Assembly: GCF_030696055.1 (NCBI RefSeq)
Contig: NZ_JAUYNP010000113.1
Coordinates: forward strand, 1-35,615
Direction: 5' to 3'
Source: Pseudomonas sp.
GTDB taxonomy: Bacteria; Pseudomonadota; Gammaproteobacteria; Pseudomonadales; Pseudomonadaceae
Length of the DNA stretch: 35,615 nt
Position 1 is the stretch's first letter. Each line of letters starts with the position of its first letter. A model generated the notes under the pieces. The model saw only the letters and a list, made by a program, of their open reading frames with translations. It was not told the origin of the DNA and did not search any database. Positions 33,237 to 35,615 of the stretch are shown piece after piece. A program made the position numbers and the translations under genes.

Positions 33237-33788
33237 CTAGTCGCCCACACGCTGATAGCGCGCGACTTCGATAAATACATCCGAATTGGCCTGATCGTCG
33301 AGGTAGGTGAACACCTTATCCAGCGGGCTGGTGATCAGCACGCCATCGTCCTGGCCACTGGCGACGACCTCGCCTTGCAAAGCGCCCTGCTCCAGCTCCT
33401 GGAGGATGCGATCGACATCCAGGTTGTAGATCACCAACTCGTTGTCCGTGGTCAGCTCAAAGCCAGCGATGGCGAAATTCGCCCCCTTGCTCTTCGGCAA
33501 GCCCGCCGACAAATACCAGCGCCGACCGTGATGAGCCACGGTAAAGCCGTACTCTTCGAGGCTGTCGAGGTTGTCCAGGCTGTCGACATAGGCCCGAGCC
33601 TTGTAGACATTGGAGCCTGCGCGGGTGATCAGCAGATATAGCTGCTCGCCCCACTCGTTCTTGCGCGACCACTCGCCAAGCAAGGGAATGGGGGCGGGCT
33701 CGTTGGCGGGAATCGGGTCCTTGAAGGTGACCAGACAACCACTGAGCAACAGGAAGGACACGGCAAGTAGCGCGCGCCAGGCGTTCAT
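33237..33788 (-). CDS. Conserved Pseudomonas lipoprotein, unknown function
   Basis: 183 residues. MNAWRALLAVSFLLLSGC is a lipoprotein signal peptide with lipobox L-S-G-C, Cys 18. Residues after it (LVTFKDPIP) lack Asp at +2, so sorting to the outer membrane is expected. The mature part is predicted beta-rich: 'LLGEWSRKNEWGEQLYLLITR' (about 36-56), 'YGFTVAHHGRRWYLSAGLPK', 'FELTTDNELVIYNLDVDRILQELEQG' and a C-terminal 'DVFIEVARYQRVGD'. AGGAG lies just before the ATG. It sits 31 bases after the tetR stop and 17 bases before the DUF1704 gene. Confidence 0.85.
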   Translation of the reverse strand: MNAWRALLAVSFLLLSGCLVTFKDPIPANEPAPIPLLGEWSRKNEWGEQLYLLITRAGSNVYKARAYVDSLDNLDSLEEYGFTVAHHGRRWYLSAGLPKSKGANFAIAGFELTTDNELVIYNLDVDRILQELEQGALQGEVVASGQDDGVLITSPLDKVFTYLDDQANSDVFIEVARYQRVGD

Positions 33789-33819
33789 TCAGCTCTCCTT
33801 GTGAACGGGTTAGCCGGGG

Positions 33820-34533
33820 TCAGAGCCCCAGCACCAGGTGCATATAACGTTTAAGAATGGCCAACATACCCTCGCTGTCCAGATGGTCGACACCATCGAG
33901 CAGGCCCTGATACTCCATGCGCAGAATAATCGCCGTCAATAGCTTGGCATCCTGCTCGGGCTGTTGCGAGCCCAACACCTCGAAGAAATGCGTGACGCCC
34001 TGCAGCAGTATCTGCCGATGGGCGCGCATCAGTTCATGCAGCCGCGGGTTGAGCAAGGCCTCCTGCTGGAAGGCCTGCTCGGCCAGCAGATGTTCGCGAC
34101 GGGTGAGCAACTGCTGGCGCACATACTCCACCGCCAGGCGGGCGATTTCACCCGCCAGGCGCCGACGCGCCTCGGCACTGCCATCGAGCTGGCTGACCTG
34201 TTGCTGCAACAGGCCCTGGGTACTGCTCCAGAAATGCGCCATATAGGCGGCGCTGCGCTCGACGAACTGGGCAAAGGTATCGGTGATCAGGTCGTCGATA
34301 TCCTTGAAGTAATAGGTAGTGGCCGACAGCGGCACCCCCGCCTCGGCCGCCACCGCGCGGTGGCGCACGGCGCGCACGCCGTCGCGCACTATGACGCGCA
34401 TGGCCGCATCGAGAATCGCCTGACGGCGCTGCTCACTGCCCTGGCGGCTGGCCTTGCGCCCCTGGTACTGAACACTTTCGGCGACGGCATGGGCCATATG
34501 GGTGGCGCTTTCTGGGGCGGGCTTGGCAGTCAC
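33820..34533 (-). CDS. TetR family transcriptional regulator
   Basis: 237 residues from a GTG at 34533 with AGGAAG eight bases upstream; an internal ATG at residue 13 is a weaker alternative. The N-terminal 30 residues are a hydrophilic tail. The TetR DNA-binding domain is about 35-85 (RRQAILDAAMRVIVRDGVRAVRHRAVAAEAGVPLSATTYYF, helix-turn-helix about 57-77), followed by a helical ligand-binding half. It lies just downstream of the lysS terminator, where PAO1 has the regulator PA3699 (from memory). It probably leads an operon with the lipoprotein and DUF1704 genes and may control itself. A-T-rich direct repeats GTTTATT-GCGC-GTTTATT lie just upstream of its ribosome site (34551-34568). Confidence 0.88.
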   Translation of the reverse strand: MTAKPAPESATHMAHAVAESVQYQGRKASRQGSEQRRQAILDAAMRVIVRDGVRAVRHRAVAAEAGVPLSATTYYFKDIDDLITDTFAQFVERSAAYMAHFWSSTQGLLQQQVSQLDGSAEARRRLAGEIARLAVEYVRQQLLTRREHLLAEQAFQQEALLNPRLHELMRAHRQILLQGVTHFFEVLGSQQPEQDAKLLTAIILRMEYQGLLDGVDHLDSEGMLAILKRYMHLVLGL

Positions 34534-34550
34534 AGCAAGAGCTTCCTCTC

Positions 34551-34568
34551 GGTTTATTGCGCGTTTAT
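34551..34568. promoter_or_regulatory. Direct repeat in the tetR promoter region, possible operator
   Basis: GTTTATT-GCGC-GTTTATT on the plus strand lies 20-35 bases upstream of the tetR GTG. It is A/T-rich in a GC-rich genome and could overlap a -10 box. Regulator binding is only a possibility. Confidence 0.3.
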
Positions 34569-34610
34569 TAACTTAGGCAGTAAAACGCCAAAACTATTCC
34601 TTGCAGGCAA

Positions 34611-34637
34611 TAAAAAGCCGCCCGAAGGCGGCTTTAT
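34611..34637 (-). terminator. Rho-independent terminator of lysS
   Basis: On the minus strand AAAGCCGCC-TTCG-GGCGGCTTT is followed by TTATTGCC: a 9-bp stem closed by a stable UUCG tetraloop and a T run, a few bases after the lysS stop. It separates lysS from the downstream tetR operon. Confidence 0.9.
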
Positions 34638-34642
34638 CGACA

Positions 34643-35615
34643 TCAGGCCTGCGGGCGCATATGCGGGAAGAGGATCACGTCGCGGATCGACGGCGCATTG
34701 GTCAGCAACATCACCAGGCGGTCGATGCCGATGCCTTCACCGGCGGTCGGCGGCATGCCGTATTCCAGGGCGCGAACGAAGTCGGCGTCATAGTGCATGG
34801 CCTCGTCGTCACCGGCGTCCTTGTCGGCCACCTGGGCCATAAAGCGCTCGGCCTGGTCCTCCGCGTCGTTCAACTCGGAGTAGGCGTTGGCGATTTCGCG
34901 GCCGCCGATGAACAGTTCAAAACGGTCGGTGACGCTTGGGTTGTCGTCGTTACGACGGGCCAGCGGCGACACTTCGAACGGGTACTGAGTGATGAAGTGC
35001 GGCTGCTCCAGCTTGTGCTCGACCAGTTCTTCGAAAATCATCACCTGCAACTTGCCCAGACCTTCGAAGCCCAGCACCTTGGCGCCGGCCTTCTTGGCGA
35101 TGGCGCGAGCCTTCTCGATGTCCGTCAGGTCGTCAGCGGTCAGCTCGGGGTTGTACTTGAGGATCGAGTCGAACACCGACAGACGCACGAACGGTTCGCC
35201 GAAATGGAACACCTTGTCGCCGTAGGGCACGTCGGTGCTGCCCAGTACCAGCTGCGCCAACTCACGGAACAGCTCTTCGGTGAGGTCCATGTTGTCTTCG
35301 TAGTCGGCATACGCCTGGTAGAACTCGAGCATGGTGAACTCGGGGTTGTGCCGAGTCGAGACGCCTTCGTTGCGGAAGTTGCGGTTGATCTCGAACACTT
35401 TCTCAAAGCCACCGACCACCAGGCGCTTGAGGTACAGCTCCGGGGCGATGCGCAAGAACATTTCCATGTCCAGGGCATTGTGGTGGGTTTCGAACGGCTT
35501 GGCCGCGGCGCCGCCGGGAATGGTCTGCAGCATCGGCGTCTCGACTTCGAGGAAGTCACGCTTGGCCAGGAAGCTGCGGATATGGGCGATGACCTGGGAG
35601 CGCACGCGGAAGGTA
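34643..35615 (-). CDS. lysS: Lysyl-tRNA synthetase, class II (partial, 5' end beyond window)
   Basis: 324 C-terminal residues of a normally ~500-residue enzyme; the frame is open to the right edge (reading T-F-R-V-R-S-Q at the margin). LysRS charges tRNA-Lys with lysine. Class II marks: motif 1 region '[45 protein letters not shown]', motif 2 '[30 protein letters not shown]', and motif 3 '[26 protein letters not shown]' near the C-terminus. The anticodon-binding OB-fold would lie outside the window. It is followed by a strong terminator. Confidence 0.97.
   Translation of the reverse strand, partial: TFRVRSQVIAHIRSFLAKRDFLEVETPMLQTIPGGAAAKPFETHHNALDMEMFLRIAPELYLKRLVVGGFEKVFEINRNFRNEGVSTRHNPEFTMLEFYQAYADYEDNMDLTEELFRELAQLVLGSTDVPYGDKVFHFGEPFVRLSVFDSILKYNPELTADDLTDIEKARAIAKKAGAKVLGFEGLGKLQVMIFEELVEHKLEQPHFITQYPFEVSPLARRNDDNPSVTDRFELFIGGREIANAYSELNDAEDQAERFMAQVADKDAGDDEAMHYDADFVRALEYGMPPTAGEGIGIDRLVMLLTNAPSIRDVILFPHMRPQA

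Overview
The window looks like a chromosomal segment of a Pseudomonas species. It is GC-rich with strong G/C third-position bias. From memory, the order mexK-mexJ-mexL ... rsmJ ... tsaB ... adk-ppc ... tetR-lysS matches the P. aeruginosa PAO1 stretch from about PA3676 to PA3700. Intergenic spaces carry several families of palindromic repeats common in Pseudomonas. No rRNA, tRNA, CRISPR array or intact insertion sequence was seen.

Layout. 1-3743 (minus): the 5' part of a Cache-type chemoreceptor gene, then a membrane CHASE4-PAS-GGDEF-EAL protein. 4046-5294 (plus): a DUF4197 exported protein and a BrnT/BrnA toxin-antitoxin pair. 5295-6251: a repeat-rich, gene-poor island with a possible gene remnant, two copies of a palindromic element and a long multi-hairpin element. 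6252-11183: mexK and mexJ (minus) diverging from mexL (plus). 11458-20000: conserved core with rsmJ, an EF-hand protein behind a candidate FliA promoter, a DUF72 protein, a small Pseudomonas protein, tsaB, a class C acid phosphatase behind a HutC/DasR-type palindrome, adk and ppc. 20307-29804 (minus): a three-gene signalling operon. 30194-34533: small conserved proteins, an AIM24-like protein, and a TetR / lipoprotein / DUF1704 metalloprotease-like operon. 34643-35615: the 3' two thirds of lysS.

The most unusual region is the 9.5-kb signalling operon. It encodes a soluble 1652-residue histidine kinase with eleven PAS domains, a stand-alone double receiver, and a REC-GAF-PAS-GAF-degenerate GGDEF-EAL-REC protein. 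Nine of the PAS domains repeat with an exact 124-residue period. By subtype they also form a four-domain super-repeat (ABCD-ABCD-A). No HPt domain is present, so the four receiver domains are plausible direct targets of the kinase, with c-di-GMP hydrolysis as the likely output. The operon sits inside the otherwise conserved mexJKL-lysS block, which suggests it is an accessory insertion.

Together with the CHASE4 protein, the chemoreceptor and the possibly FliA-driven EF-hand gene, the window is rich in functions for motility, surface behaviour and c-di-GMP. Efflux (MexJK) and core housekeeping genes fill the rest.
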